Part shown: positions 52,258-62,203 of the stretch, piece after piece
Layout of the letters: each line of letters starts with the position of its first letter
How positions within the stretch are numbered: the stretch's first letter is position 1
DNA from: Salinisphaera sp049568105
Lineage (GTDB): Bacteria; Pseudomonadota; Gammaproteobacteria; Nevskiales; Salinisphaeraceae
Direction of reading: 5' to 3'
Assembly (NCBI RefSeq): GCF_049568105.1
Contig: NZ_CP145335.1
Coordinates: forward strand, 744,001 to 808,000
Length of the DNA stretch: 64,000 bases
Notes under the pieces: model-generated
Database searches by the model: none
What the model saw: the letters and a program-made list of their open reading frames with translations, nothing else
What the model was told of the DNA's origin: nothing
Made by a program: the position numbers and the translations under genes

Positions 52258-53283
52258 ATGTCGCAATCCGAGATCGCCGATCGTCTGCTCGAAGCCCATG
52301 TGGCCTTCGAGATGGCGCAGTGGCGGGGCGAAACCGGTCAGCAGCGGCTCACCGAACTGGTCGATGTCTTCTGGCACTGGGCCGAGACAACGACGCTCAA
52401 CGCCGTGGTCGATGTCGAGACGCTGCGCGCTACCGCCGAACGGCTGGCTCTGGATATCGAATTGCCGAATCATCTGGCCGCGGTGATCGGTGCGATCGCA
52501 GATGAACTGGTGCGGCTCGAGGTCAATCGCGATACGCGGGTACGGGATGTGATCGACCAGTCGCTGTTCGAGGAGGGCGTATCCCTGACAGTCGAGCTTG
52601 AATCGCTGCGCGTACGACTGATTCAGCAGTTGCTCAACAGCCCGGTCTATACCGCACTCGCTTCGGACGTTCTGTATCAGGGCATCAAGGATTATATTTT
52701 TTCGGATTCCAATGCGATTCGCTCGATCCCTGGCGTCTCGCGGCTGCTCAAAAGCTCTTCGGCTGCGGTCAGCCGGCGTATGCCGGGTCTGGAAGCCCAG
52801 GTCGAATCGCGGGTGAGGGCTTATATCGAGAGCAATACGGCCCGCACGCTGGCCCGGACCGAGGCCTATCTGCTGGAATCGTTGGATGCCGAACGCATCC
52901 GGGCGCTGGCCGAAGAAGTTTGGGCAGCTGCGGCCGACAAGCCGTTGTCGGTGGCCGATGCGATCGAGCCGGCCGAGCTACAGCGGTTAATCGACTATGG
53001 CCTGCAAGTTTGGCGCAGTCTGCGCGAAACCGAATATGTCGGACGCATGATCGACGAGGGCGTGCAACGCTATGTGGCGCGGCACGGCGACGATACCCTG
53101 GCCGAACTAATGGGCCAGGTCGGCATCGATCGCGATGTCCTGCTGACCGAAACCGAGCAACTGGCGCCGGTGATCATCGAAGGCTTGGCCGACACAGGGT
53201 TGCTGGAGGCGCTGATTCGCGACCGGCTGGCCCCGTTCTATGCCTCGCAGGCGTTCGCCGCGGCGCTGGGCGATCGTGGTTAA
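52258..53283 (+). CDS. Helical protein of unknown function
   Basis: 341 residues from ATG 52258, preceded by GAGTAGGGTGA; an earlier in-frame start at 52231 is less likely. No signal peptide or membrane segment is clear. The sequence is almost all amphipathic helix, with repeated patterns such as VRDVIDQSLFEEGVSL near 98, VYTALASDVLYQGI near 128 and ARTLARTEAYLLESL near 198. It resembles hypothetical proteins seen in gammaproteobacteria, but I recognise no domain. Its stop overlaps that of the convergent speE gene (TTAA). Any link to polyamines is only positional. Confidence 0.75.
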   Translation: MSQSEIADRLLEAHVAFEMAQWRGETGQQRLTELVDVFWHWAETTTLNAVVDVETLRATAERLALDIELPNHLAAVIGAIADELVRLEVNRDTRVRDVIDQSLFEEGVSLTVELESLRVRLIQQLLNSPVYTALASDVLYQGIKDYIFSDSNAIRSIPGVSRLLKSSSAAVSRRMPGLEAQVESRVRAYIESNTARTLARTEAYLLESLDAERIRALAEEVWAAAADKPLSVADAIEPAELQRLIDYGLQVWRSLRETEYVGRMIDEGVQRYVARHGDDTLAELMGQVGIDRDVLLTETEQLAPVIIEGLADTGLLEALIRDRLAPFYASQAFAAALGDRG

Positions 53284-54131
53284 TCGGCGTCGTCGAGCAG
53301 CCGCTGCATGAACGCCGGTTGGGCAAAGCAGGCTTGATGCATGGCCGGCGTGTAGTAGTCGGTATGAAAACCGAGTACTTGGCCCGGCTCTGCTAGGGCG
53401 CGTTTATCGCGCACCGCCAAAGTGGCCGACCACCAGCCGGTCGGATAGCTCGGCTGTGGAAAGCTGATCAAGTGGGTAGCCGCAAAACCGGCCCGGCTCA
53501 GTCCGTGGTGCATATCGCGGATCAGCGAGCCATGGGCCAGGGGCGATTCGCTCTGCTGGACCAGCATGCCGTGTGTAGCCAGCACGCGATGACACTGCTG
53601 GTAGAAGGCTTCGTTGAACAGGCCTTCGGCCGGGCCGATTGGATCGGTGCTGTCGATGATGATCAGATCTACGGAGCCGGACTCGGCTTGGTCCATCCAG
53701 GCGACGCCGTCTTCAAATGACAGCCGTACCCGCGGGTCCTCGTTGGACTCGACCAGCCGTGGGAAATACTGCTCGGCTACCCGGGTGACCCGTTCGTCGA
53801 TCTCGATCTGGGTGATCGATTCGATCGATTCGTGCTTGGCGACCTCGCGCAGCGTGCCGCAGTCGCCGCCGCCGATAATCACGACGTGGGCAACCGAGCC
53901 ATGGGCCGCGATCGCCGGGTGGGTCATCATCTCGTGATAGACGAAATTATCGCGGTCGGTCAGCATGACCAGCCCGTCGATGGTCATCAGCCGGCCGAAG
54001 GTGGTGGTGTCGTAGACCGCGATGGTCTGATAGTCCGACGTTTCTTCATGCAACTTGGCGCGGGTCTTGAGTGAAAAACCCACCCCCAGCTCGTCGCTGG
54101 ACTCGGTATACCACGATTCATCCGCTACCAT
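53280..54131 (-). CDS. speE: Spermidine synthase
   Basis: 283 residues if translation starts at ATG 54131; an ATG at 54140 lies only two bases after GAGGGA and is less favoured. SWYTESSDELGVGFSLK, DRDNFVYHEMMTHPA, VVIIGGGDCGTLREVAKH (SAM-type binding) and DLIIIDSTDPIGPAEGLF with the catalytic Asp place it as SpeE. It transfers the aminopropyl group of decarboxylated SAM to putrescine. It is divergent from speA across only 60 bases, so the two are probably co-regulated. No SAM decarboxylase (speD) or agmatinase gene is in the window. Confidence 0.93.
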   Translation of the reverse strand: MVADESWYTESSDELGVGFSLKTRAKLHEETSDYQTIAVYDTTTFGRLMTIDGLVMLTDRDNFVYHEMMTHPAIAAHGSVAHVVIIGGGDCGTLREVAKHESIESITQIEIDERVTRVAEQYFPRLVESNEDPRVRLSFEDGVAWMDQAESGSVDLIIIDSTDPIGPAEGLFNEAFYQQCHRVLATHGMLVQQSESPLAHGSLIRDMHHGLSRAGFAATHLISFPQPSYPTGWWSATLAVRDKRALAEPGQVLGFHTDYYTPAMHQACFAQPAFMQRLLDDAD

Positions 54132-54191
54132 CGCTTGCATTCCCTCTGCCGCCGCGGGCGGCGTTATTTTGATGATCGATCCGCAGTATAG

Positions 54192-56051
54192 ATGATGTCT
54201 GCTTCTACTCGAGACCCTTTGGAAAATCACGCGTCCTGGACGATCGACGACGCCCGCCGGCTGTATCGGGTCGCCACCTGGGGCGACGGCTATTTCGGTA
54301 TCAACGCCGACGGGCACGCCGAAGTCCGGCCAACCGCAGGCGCTGCCGGGATCGATCTCGATCGTCTGGCCGACGATATCCAGGCCGCCGGCTTGCGCCT
54401 GCCGGTACTGGTGCGGTTCACCGATATTCTGGGGGATCGCCTGCATCGGCTGGCCGATGCCTTCGATGCGGCGCGTGCGGCCCACGACTATGCCGGACTT
54501 TACACGGTGGTCTATCCGGTCAAGGTCAATCAACAGCGCACGGTAGTCGAACAGCTGGTACGCGCCGGTGGCGACCGGGCCGGGCTGGAAGCCGGCAGCA
54601 AACCCGAGCTGATGGCGGTGCTGGCGCTGGCTCGCCCGGGTTCGACGATCGTATGCAACGGCTACAAGGATCGGGCGTTTCTGCGGCTGGCGCTGGTCGG
54701 CCAGCAGCTGGGCCACCGGGTCCATATCGTGGTCGAAAAACCTTCGGAACTGGCGCCGATCGCTGAGCTGGCGTCTGCCCTGGGGCTGCGGCCGCGGCTC
54801 GGTCTGCGTGTACGCCTGGCGAGCGTGGCGGCCGGGCACTGGCAGAATACCGGCGGCGAGAAATCCAAGTTCGGCCTGACCTCCGATCAGGTCATGGCCG
54901 CGATCGAGCAGCTACGCGGACTGGGCTATCTCGACTGCGTGACCATGCTGCATGTCCATATCGGCTCCCAGGTGGCCGATCAGGGCGCGCTGGCACGGGC
55001 GATGGACGAAACCGCCCATCTGTATCGCAGCCTGCGAGCGCTCGGCGCGCCAGTGGATACGGTCGATGTCGGCGGTGGGCTGGCCGTGGACTATGAAGGC
55101 CGGGGCGCGCGCTCGTTCTGTTCGATGAACTATGGCGTGGCCGATTACGCGGATGTGGTGGTCGGGGCGCTGGCCCGGGTCGCAGCACGCTTCGACCTGC
55201 CGGCCCCGGATATCATCAGCGAGTCCGGCCGGGCGTTGACAGCGCATCATGCAGTGCTTCTGACCCAGGTCATCGATAGCGAGAGCAGTGTCGACGTCGC
55301 CCCCGCCTGGCTCGACACCACCCATTCGGCCTCGGCCCAGCTCGATCGGGCCGCAGCCCATTTGGCTGCTGTTCAAGCACGTTTCGTGGCTGGCGAGATC
55401 GGTATGGCCGACCGAGCCGAGGCCGAGCGTGCGGCGGCCGCGGTGTATCGCGCGGTGGCCGAACGGACGCCGGCCGATGCCGACGATCGTACAGCGATCC
55501 AAACCGCGCGAGAAAAGCTCGCGACCAAGTATTTCGTGAACTTCTCGGTGTTCCAGTCGGTACCGGACGTATGGGCGCTGGATCAGGTATTCCCGGTCAT
55601 GCCGCTGGCGCGGCTGGACGAGGCGCCGGCCCAGCATGCCCAGCTCTGCGATCTGACCTGCGACTCGGACGGGCGCATGGATCGCTATGTCGACGACCAC
55701 GGCGTGGATACCACCCTGCCGTTGCATGCCCTCAAACCCGGCGAGGCCTATCGGCTGGGGATCTTTCTGGTTGGCGCCTATCAAGAAAATCTGGGCGATA
55801 TGCACAACCTGTTCGGCGATACCGATGTGGTCAACGTCGAGGCGCATGATGGCCATTGGCAGCTGGCCGATGCCCAGCACGGCGATCGGGCCGACGAGCT
55901 GTTGCGGTATGTGCATTTCGAACCGGAGGCACTGCGTAGCGCCTATCGGCGCAAGCTGGCCGCGGCCGGCCTGGGCGTCCGCGAGCGTGCCGACTGCGAA
56001 GCCCTGCTGGAAGCCGGATTGGCCGGTTATACCTATCTGCTCGATGCTTAG
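54192..56051 (+). CDS. speA: Biosynthetic arginine decarboxylase
   Basis: 619 residues, close to the family's 630-660. Residues 15-60 (WTIDDARRLYRVATWGDGYFG) are the SpeA N-terminus; VVYPVKVNQQ carries the PLP Lys111; EKSKFGL, LHVHIGSQV, VDVGGGLAVDY and SESGRALTAHHAV follow in order; QSVPDVWALDQVFPVMPL and LHALKPGE are in the C-terminal domain. It makes agmatine from arginine, the first step to putrescine. Agmatinase or agmatine deiminase would be needed next and is not here. Either ATG 54192 or 54195 could be used. Confidence 0.95.
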   Translation: MMSASTRDPLENHASWTIDDARRLYRVATWGDGYFGINADGHAEVRPTAGAAGIDLDRLADDIQAAGLRLPVLVRFTDILGDRLHRLADAFDAARAAHDYAGLYTVVYPVKVNQQRTVVEQLVRAGGDRAGLEAGSKPELMAVLALARPGSTIVCNGYKDRAFLRLALVGQQLGHRVHIVVEKPSELAPIAELASALGLRPRLGLRVRLASVAAGHWQNTGGEKSKFGLTSDQVMAAIEQLRGLGYLDCVTMLHVHIGSQVADQGALARAMDETAHLYRSLRALGAPVDTVDVGGGLAVDYEGRGARSFCSMNYGVADYADVVVGALARVAARFDLPAPDIISESGRALTAHHAVLLTQVIDSESSVDVAPAWLDTTHSASAQLDRAAAHLAAVQARFVAGEIGMADRAEAERAAAAVYRAVAERTPADADDRTAIQTAREKLATKYFVNFSVFQSVPDVWALDQVFPVMPLARLDEAPAQHAQLCDLTCDSDGRMDRYVDDHGVDTTLPLHALKPGEAYRLGIFLVGAYQENLGDMHNLFGDTDVVNVEAHDGHWQLADAQHGDRADELLRYVHFEPEALRSAYRRKLAAAGLGVRERADCEALLEAGLAGYTYLLDA

Positions 56052-56495
56052 ATACGCTGGTCGCTGGCCATCGCCATGCACCGATGGCTCGGGCGATCAC
56101 GCATGGCAGGCCGGCCGCCGGATGGTATCGGCCAACCGCGGGCGTGTCGTTTAGCGGTAATACGTGCCAGAGAAGGCTGACGCAGAGCCGGTGCCATTGC
56201 TGCCGGGCACGCAGTTTGGATGCCGCGGCTGCTGAAACGGTCGCCTCGGCGGCGAAATCGGTCGTATGCAGTTTTAAACGATGGTTTGTCGGCAAAACCT
56301 ACGATAGGCATGAATCAAACCAAGGCAACGATGGTCTCAGACCGACCGTAGTGGATTGGCTCGGCCTGTGCGGCGGCTGTGCTGAATCCGACGCGGGGCG
56401 TAGTGGCGGCCGGATCGCTGCGGGCCATGCGATACGCCGGCATGCCAGGGGGATCGTATGTTTGTTCGCGATGGCCGTCGATGGCCTGAGGCGGG
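56052..56495. other. Gene-free spacer between convergent genes
   Basis: About 440 bases between speA and the DUF748 gene. No supported gene. No T-run terminator for speA was found; a run of T near 56499 belongs to the end of the DUF748 gene. Confidence 0.4.
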
Positions 56496-59400
56496 CTATT
56501 TTTTGTCCAGAGAGAATGTGACTGCAGGGCGGGCATCGGTGCTATCGAGCACGGATGGGTCGCTGGCCAGGATCCGATCCGGATTGACGTTGCGGGCCGC
56601 CAGATAGTCGCGGATCGCGCCCTGGCGTTTTCTGGCGAGGGCTTCCAGCCGGGCATGGCGCTCGGCGGCCGTGGCGCCGTCCAGGTTCATCGGCTTGGTA
56701 TCGGCCGGTACGGCCTGGCCGGCGATATGCAGGGTCCAGTCTGGATGCGACGTCATGCCCTTGGCGATCAGGGTCAGGTATTTGCGATCGTCGGGCTGGA
56801 CATAGTGCTTGCCTGGGGCAAAAAACGCCGGCCGGTCTTCGACCGAGCGAAACAGATTCAGGAATTTGTTCTTGGCGTTGTTGAGCAGGCCCACTGGCGA
56901 ATAATCACTGAGCAGCGCCGTACGCAATCCGGCGAGCACGGCTTCTCGGACCAGGTTGTTGATCGAGAAGTAGGGGTTGGTCACGTCGCCCACGATCTTG
57001 GTATCGAAGTTGATCAGGTCGTCGCTGCCCCGCAGCAGCTTGAGGGCAGTGTTCATCGAAATACCGAAGGCGATGTCGGTCTGCTTGGTCGCGCTGTTGG
57101 CCAGCCGGAAATTGGCAATGGTGGTATCCAGCTCGCCTTTGAGTTCGCCGTGGCTGGCCGACAGATCGAGCGTGCCGTCGGCCGCGCCGTTGGCGATCTT
57201 GCGTCCCATGGCGGCATCCAGATAGCCGGATAACGGCGCCAGGGCGAGCGAACGCAGCCAGGCATTCAGATCCATATTGGGCCCGCCGGGGGCCAACGGT
57301 GCGATCGTGCCGCGGCTGTCGAAATGACCATAGGCGCCGATATCCGCCGACAGCTGATAGCTGGCGTCCTGTTCTGGTGAGGCGGTATTCAGCCCGTCGA
57401 GCGTGAAGTCGAGGTTAGAGCCCGTGATTCGCACTGCCGGGCTCATGGTGGTATCTACGAAAGCCAGCGCTGGGCCTTTGAGCTGTAAATGATCGAGCAC
57501 GAAGGTCGAGCTGCTCTGTTGGCCAGCACTGTTGTGGGCTGGTTCAGAAGAACCTTGACCGGAGGCCTGCGAGCCCGAACTGCTGCCCCCGCTCATGCTC
57601 TGCATGAATTCGCTGATCACGCCCATGCCGGAAGCGTCGCGGCGGGTATGGACGTTCGCGCCGCCGATAACCAGCTTGCGTAGCGAGTAATGGCCGAGGT
57701 CGGCCAGCGCAAACTGGTCGGCGTTCATGGTGACCGCCTGCAACACGGCACTGTTGGTATTGGTATCGCCCAGCATCCGCACGCCGCTGGCCTTGAGCGT
57801 ATCGAAGCCGATGTGGTTCAGACTGTTGATATCAATGTCGTCGGCCTGGACCTGCATGGCATCCACCCAGGGCGCATCGATCGCAGTATTAGTGACCGCG
57901 AAATCGCGACCGGCGGCGTTGCCGGTGACGGTCAGTCGCAGTTGGTCGTTATCGGTATCGGGCCGTTCAGCATACTGGCCGTTGAAGCTGAATCGATCCG
58001 CGCTGATGCCGGTAGGCGTACCGGCGATCTCCACACGCGGGTTGCGAGCGATCAGGCGGCCATCGGCAACCCGTGAAAACAGGATCGCACTGAGCATGCG
58101 GGTGTTGCCTTGCCAGTCGACGTGATCGGCGCTGACCTGCATGGTTTCCGGGACCTTGAAGTCCAGGCCGTCGCCAGTCAGCGAGCCATCGGTGAGGATA
58201 TGCGTGCCGACGCTAGACAGCGCCGTGGAGGCCTTGCCGTGCCAGTCCAGCGTCTGAGTGCCGAAGCTGACAGTGTTGGGAATGGCAAACGACATCGACT
58301 GCGCGGTGAAGCGGCCGTCGCTGTCGATCACCGACTGTTCCTGGCCGAAACTCAGGTTCAGCTGGCCATGCAGGCTTTCTTGATCGCTGGACAGGGACAG
58401 CCAGCCCGGGGATTCTAGCGTTGTCCCGGTAGCGGTCAGGTCGCCGTGGGTGGTCAGCCGGGTGGCCTGGTCGGCTAGCGAGATATTGGCCTTGCCCTGC
58501 CAGCGTGCACTGTTCTGGATGAAATGCAGTTGATTAGGACGACGGATCTTGAGCGCGGCGATGTCCAGCTTGCCCTGGGCTTCGGCATGGCCGGGCTGGC
58601 CGCCCTCCCAGAGCGTGAGATGGGTCTGGCCATCCCAGGCTAGGCGCTGGCTGTCTAGTCGGGTGTCGCCGCTGGTAGTGACGTGGGCCTGCTGCCAGCG
58701 CGTCTGGCCCTTGATATCGAGGTTCAGCCCTTGCTTGGCGTCGTAGCTCAGGTTCAGGTCCTGGTGGGCATCGAGGCTGCCGCTCAATCCCTGCCAGCCA
58801 GCGATGCGAGCCAGGGGCGCCAGGGCCGGCATCGGAAAGCGTTGCGCCGTCAGTTTGACCTGCGCCCCTCGTTTCGGCGCCAGAGGCGAGACATGGCCTT
58901 TGAGTTTCAGTTGGCCGTCGGCGACCGCCAGTTGCAGATTGATCGGCGTGCTTTGGTTCGGCTGCCAGGTCGCAAAGCGGCCGGCGCTGGCCTGGGGTAC
59001 GGTCACCTGCTGAACGATGGCCGGCCGGTTTTTACGCTCGGGGCCACGATAGTGCAAAACCACGTCGGCGAGCTCGGCATCGCCGACGCCGAATCCCCAG
59101 GCACTCTGCGATTGTTTTTTGGACTGGCTCGACGATAGCGGTATGCCTAGAACCTGCAGCCCCTGGTCGGCGCTCTGGCGTACCGGCAGACGGGCCTTGA
59201 ACAGAGCCACACGCTCGAGATCGATATGTTTGTCGAACAGGGCGAGGTAGTCGATATTGAGCGCAAGCTGGCCTATCCGGGCCTGGTCGCCGTTCGGCCC
59301 CTGGCCGTGTACATCGTTGATGCGCAACTGGCCAGTGAAGATATTGGCGTCGATATTGCCGATTCGGGCCTGGATGCCGTACGAGGACAGGTAATCCTGG

Positions 59401-59507
59401 AGGAGGTATCGCACCACATAGGGCGGGGCGACGATCAGAACGGCGGCGATTACGCACAGCGCGCCTGCTGCGATGAGCGCCCAGCGAGCGCTGCGTTGAT
59501 CTGCCAT
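56496..59507 (-). CDS. DUF748/AsmA-like large envelope protein
   Basis: 1003 residues from ATG 59507. A single N-terminal membrane helix (about 6-27) is followed by YLLQDYLSSYGIQARIGNIDANIFTGQLRI, the typical AsmA-like start, and long beta-rich repeats with Asp/Gln/Gly. LDGLNTASPEQD, LAPLSGYLDAAMGRKIANGAADGTLDLS and NPYFSINNLVREAVLAGLRTALL are the DUF748 core near 720-890. A C-terminal OmpA-like stretch (LTLIAKGMTSHPDWTLHIAG) resembles peptidoglycan-associated ends. AsmA-like proteins span the periplasm and move phospholipids to the outer membrane, so a lipid-bridge or envelope-maintenance role is likely. Confidence 0.87.
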   Translation of the reverse strand: MADQRSARWALIAAGALCVIAAVLIVAPPYVVRYLLQDYLSSYGIQARIGNIDANIFTGQLRINDVHGQGPNGDQARIGQLALNIDYLALFDKHIDLERVALFKARLPVRQSADQGLQVLGIPLSSSQSKKQSQSAWGFGVGDAELADVVLHYRGPERKNRPAIVQQVTVPQASAGRFATWQPNQSTPINLQLAVADGQLKLKGHVSPLAPKRGAQVKLTAQRFPMPALAPLARIAGWQGLSGSLDAHQDLNLSYDAKQGLNLDIKGQTRWQQAHVTTSGDTRLDSQRLAWDGQTHLTLWEGGQPGHAEAQGKLDIAALKIRRPNQLHFIQNSARWQGKANISLADQATRLTTHGDLTATGTTLESPGWLSLSSDQESLHGQLNLSFGQEQSVIDSDGRFTAQSMSFAIPNTVSFGTQTLDWHGKASTALSSVGTHILTDGSLTGDGLDFKVPETMQVSADHVDWQGNTRMLSAILFSRVADGRLIARNPRVEIAGTPTGISADRFSFNGQYAERPDTDNDQLRLTVTGNAAGRDFAVTNTAIDAPWVDAMQVQADDIDINSLNHIGFDTLKASGVRMLGDTNTNSAVLQAVTMNADQFALADLGHYSLRKLVIGGANVHTRRDASGMGVISEFMQSMSGGSSSGSQASGQGSSEPAHNSAGQQSSSTFVLDHLQLKGPALAFVDTTMSPAVRITGSNLDFTLDGLNTASPEQDASYQLSADIGAYGHFDSRGTIAPLAPGGPNMDLNAWLRSLALAPLSGYLDAAMGRKIANGAADGTLDLSASHGELKGELDTTIANFRLANSATKQTDIAFGISMNTALKLLRGSDDLINFDTKIVGDVTNPYFSINNLVREAVLAGLRTALLSDYSPVGLLNNAKNKFLNLFRSVEDRPAFFAPGKHYVQPDDRKYLTLIAKGMTSHPDWTLHIAGQAVPADTKPMNLDGATAAERHARLEALARKRQGAIRDYLAARNVNPDRILASDPSVLDSTDARPAVTFSLDKK

Positions 59508-59578
59508 GCCGTCGTTGGTTTGGGCCTTCAGGGTCAAAAGCCTATCATCGATCCGAAATCACGCACGGGAACAACATC

Positions 59579-60445
59579 ATGAAAAGCGCGTTTCTTGGAC
59601 TGGGCGGCATGGGCCATGGCATGGCGGCGAATCTACACGCCGCGGACCTGCTGGCTGCGGTCTACAATCGCACTGCCAGCCGGGCCGATGCCTTTGCCGG
59701 CGAGTACCCGACCACCGTCGTCACCGAGCCGGCCCAGGCCGCCGAGCACGCCGAAGTGCTGGTGCTGTGTGTATCGGCCGATGCCGATGTGCTGGAAATG
59801 GTCGATGCCCTGGCCGGCTCGCTGACCGCGGCACATACCGTCATCGATTGCTCGACCGTGGCCAGCGATACCGCCCGGGAGGCCGCCGAGCGCGTGGCGA
59901 AGACGGGGGCCGCGTTCGTCGATGCGCCGGTGTCCGGCGGCACGGAAGGGGCCAAAAACGGCACGCTTTCGATCATGGTCGGGGCCGACGAAGCCGTCTT
60001 CGAACGGATCAAACCAGTGCTGGAAGCCATGGGCTCGGGCGTGACCCATATGGGCCCGGTCGGCGCCGGTCAGGCCACCAAGGCGGTCAACCAGGTCATG
60101 GTTGCTGGTATCAACCAGGCAGTCTGCGAAGGCATGCGCTTCGCCGCAGCGCTCGATCTGCCACTGGAAAAGGTAGTCGACGTGGTCGGCTCGGGCGCGG
60201 CCGGCAACTGGTTCGTCAACCATCGCGGCAAGACCATGGTCCGCGATGTGTTCGAGCCGGGCTTCAAGCTCAAGCATCACCACAAGGATCTAGGCATCTG
60301 CCTGCATATGGCCGAGCTCAACGACGGCGCGCTGCCGCTGTCGGAAAAGACCCGCGAGGAATACGATCGGCTGATGGCCGACGGCCACGGCGACGAGGAT
60401 ATCTCGGCGCTGTATCGCGCCCGGGCCGACTTGTTCGACAAGTAG
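59579..60445 (+). CDS. Beta-hydroxyacid dehydrogenase (3-hydroxyisobutyrate/tartronate semialdehyde reductase type)
   Basis: 288 residues. FLGLGGMGHGMAANLH is the NAD(P)-binding start; DAPVSGGTEGAKNGTLSIMVG is the substrate-binding motif; VGAGQATKAVNQ carries the catalytic Lys; HKDLGICLHMAELN is the C-terminal signature. Family members act on 3-hydroxyisobutyrate, tartronate semialdehyde or glyoxylate. The GarR/GlxR branch is possible and would fit the hyi fragment at the left edge, but the distance argues against a shared operon. It lies 72 bases from the divergent DUF748 start. Confidence 0.9.
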   Translation: MKSAFLGLGGMGHGMAANLHAADLLAAVYNRTASRADAFAGEYPTTVVTEPAQAAEHAEVLVLCVSADADVLEMVDALAGSLTAAHTVIDCSTVASDTAREAAERVAKTGAAFVDAPVSGGTEGAKNGTLSIMVGADEAVFERIKPVLEAMGSGVTHMGPVGAGQATKAVNQVMVAGINQAVCEGMRFAAALDLPLEKVVDVVGSGAAGNWFVNHRGKTMVRDVFEPGFKLKHHHKDLGICLHMAELNDGALPLSEKTREEYDRLMADGHGDEDISALYRARADLFDK

Positions 60446-60721
60446 CGGCTGCGCACAAGACCGGACAGGTGTGGCCTAACGTGCCCGCCCGTCGATCGCT
60501 ATAGGGTACGCAGATGCGCGCCCGGGGGCCGGCTGGCCGCTGGGCGACTATTGTCGAATCTTTCGAGCCGCGTTTTCGAGTGCGCGGCTATCAAGGCGCC
60601 GGTAGGTCGCTGCCGAGCAGACGAGAGCGTTGGCGCCTATGTCTCGGGAGCCAACGAAACCGCTATCGGCATGGCGCTGCCGGCGATCAGCCGGCAGCCT
60701 CCCAAAGCATTCGCACAAGTG

Positions 60722-62122
60722 CTAGGCCGGCGAGTGACCCAGCGCTTTGCGGGCCCGTGCTGCCGCCGCGCGGACCTGATCCGGGGCGGTGCCCCCGATA
60801 TGCGCCCGGGCCGCCACCGAGCCTTCTAGCGTGAGGACTTCGTAGACGTCCTCGCCGATCGCACTGGAAATCGCCTGTAGCTCGACCAGCGGCAGTTCGG
60901 CCAGGTCGCAGTCGGCCTCGATCGCCCGCGAGACACAGTTGCCCACGATCTCGTGGGCATCGCGAAACGCCACCCCGGCCCGCACCAGATAATCGGCCAA
61001 ATCGGTCGCGGTCGCGAAACCGCGGCGGGCTGCTTCGCGGCAGGTGTCCCGGTGGACCACGGTATGCGGGATCATGTCCGCGAACAGCGCGACACAGTTG
61101 CCGACCGTATCGGCGGTGTCGAACATCGGAATCTTGTCTTCCTGATTGTCGCGGTTGTAGGCCAGCGGCTGGCCTTTCATCAGCGTCAGCAGGGTGGTCA
61201 GATGGCCCTGTACCCGGGCGGTCTTGCCGCGGGTCAGCTCGGCGACATCCGGATTCTTTTTCTGCGGCATGATCGAGGAGCCGGTGCAGTAGCGATCCGG
61301 CAGCTCGACGAAGTCGAAGGCCGGGCTCATCCACAGAATCAGTTCCTCGGAAAACCGCGACAGATGCATCATGATCGTGGCCGAGGCCGAGACGAACTCG
61401 ATCGCGAAATCCCGGTCCGAGACTGCATCCAGCGAGTTGTCGATCACCCCGTTGAAACCGAGCTCTTCGGCGACCATCTCGCGGTCGATATTGAATGTCG
61501 TGCCGGCCAGGGCCGCCGCGCCGAGCGGCAGGCGATTGGCCCGGTCGCGCAGCTGGGCCAGACGATCCGCGTCGCGGGCCAGCATTGCCTCCCAGGCCAG
61601 CATGTGGTGGCCGAAGGTCACTGGCTGGGCAACCTGTAGATGGGTGAAACCCGGCATGATGGTATCTGCCTCGCGCTCGGCGAGCTCGATCAGCCCGGCG
61701 CGTAGCCGATCGACCTCGGCGATCAGGGCGTCGACGGTATCGCGCAGCCATAGCCGTACGTCGGTCGCGACCTGATCATTGCGGGAACGCGCGGTATGCA
61801 GTTTTTTGCCCAGCGCGCCGATGTCTTCGGTCAGCCGTGCCTCGATGTTCATGTGTACGTCTTCGAGGGCGGCATCCCAGGGGAATTCGCCGGCTGCGAT
61901 CCGGGCCTCGATAGCGCGCAGCCCAGCAGCGATAGCCTCGAACTCGTCGGCAGTCAGTACGCCGATGGTCGACAGCATCCGGGCATGCGCGATCGAGCCG
62001 CGGATATCGTAGGGGGCCAGCCGGGTCTCGAAGGAGATCGATTCGGTAAAAGCCGCCACGCGGGCGTCCGGGCCTTCGGCGAACCGGCCGCCCCAGGTCT
62101 GGTGGCTCGACTGCGTGCTCAT
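60722..62122 (-). CDS. argH: Argininosuccinate lyase
   Basis: 466 residues, normal length. WGGRFAEGPDARVAAFTESI near the start, HTARSRNDQVATDVRLW near 109, PGFTHLQVAQPVTFGHH near 154 and the mobile catalytic loop GSSIMPQKKNPD near 278 with its Ser are all intact. It splits argininosuccinate into arginine and fumarate, the last step of arginine synthesis. It is divergent from algZ with 81 bases between, an arrangement known from Pseudomonas. Arginine made here also feeds speA nearby. Confidence 0.97.
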   Translation of the reverse strand: MSTQSSHQTWGGRFAEGPDARVAAFTESISFETRLAPYDIRGSIAHARMLSTIGVLTADEFEAIAAGLRAIEARIAAGEFPWDAALEDVHMNIEARLTEDIGALGKKLHTARSRNDQVATDVRLWLRDTVDALIAEVDRLRAGLIELAEREADTIMPGFTHLQVAQPVTFGHHMLAWEAMLARDADRLAQLRDRANRLPLGAAALAGTTFNIDREMVAEELGFNGVIDNSLDAVSDRDFAIEFVSASATIMMHLSRFSEELILWMSPAFDFVELPDRYCTGSSIMPQKKNPDVAELTRGKTARVQGHLTTLLTLMKGQPLAYNRDNQEDKIPMFDTADTVGNCVALFADMIPHTVVHRDTCREAARRGFATATDLADYLVRAGVAFRDAHEIVGNCVSRAIEADCDLAELPLVELQAISSAIGEDVYEVLTLEGSVAARAHIGGTAPDQVRAAAARARKALGHSPA

Positions 62123-62203
62123 GGTCGCATCCGTTGCGTGCGGGTGGCGCGCGAGTATAGCAACGGCTTGACGCGACGGCGCGGCTGTTCGAAGACTGTG
62201 ACG

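Noticed and set aside
54912..56081. A long minus-strand frame opposite speA
   Set aside because: It is antisense to an intact speA and has no family signature.
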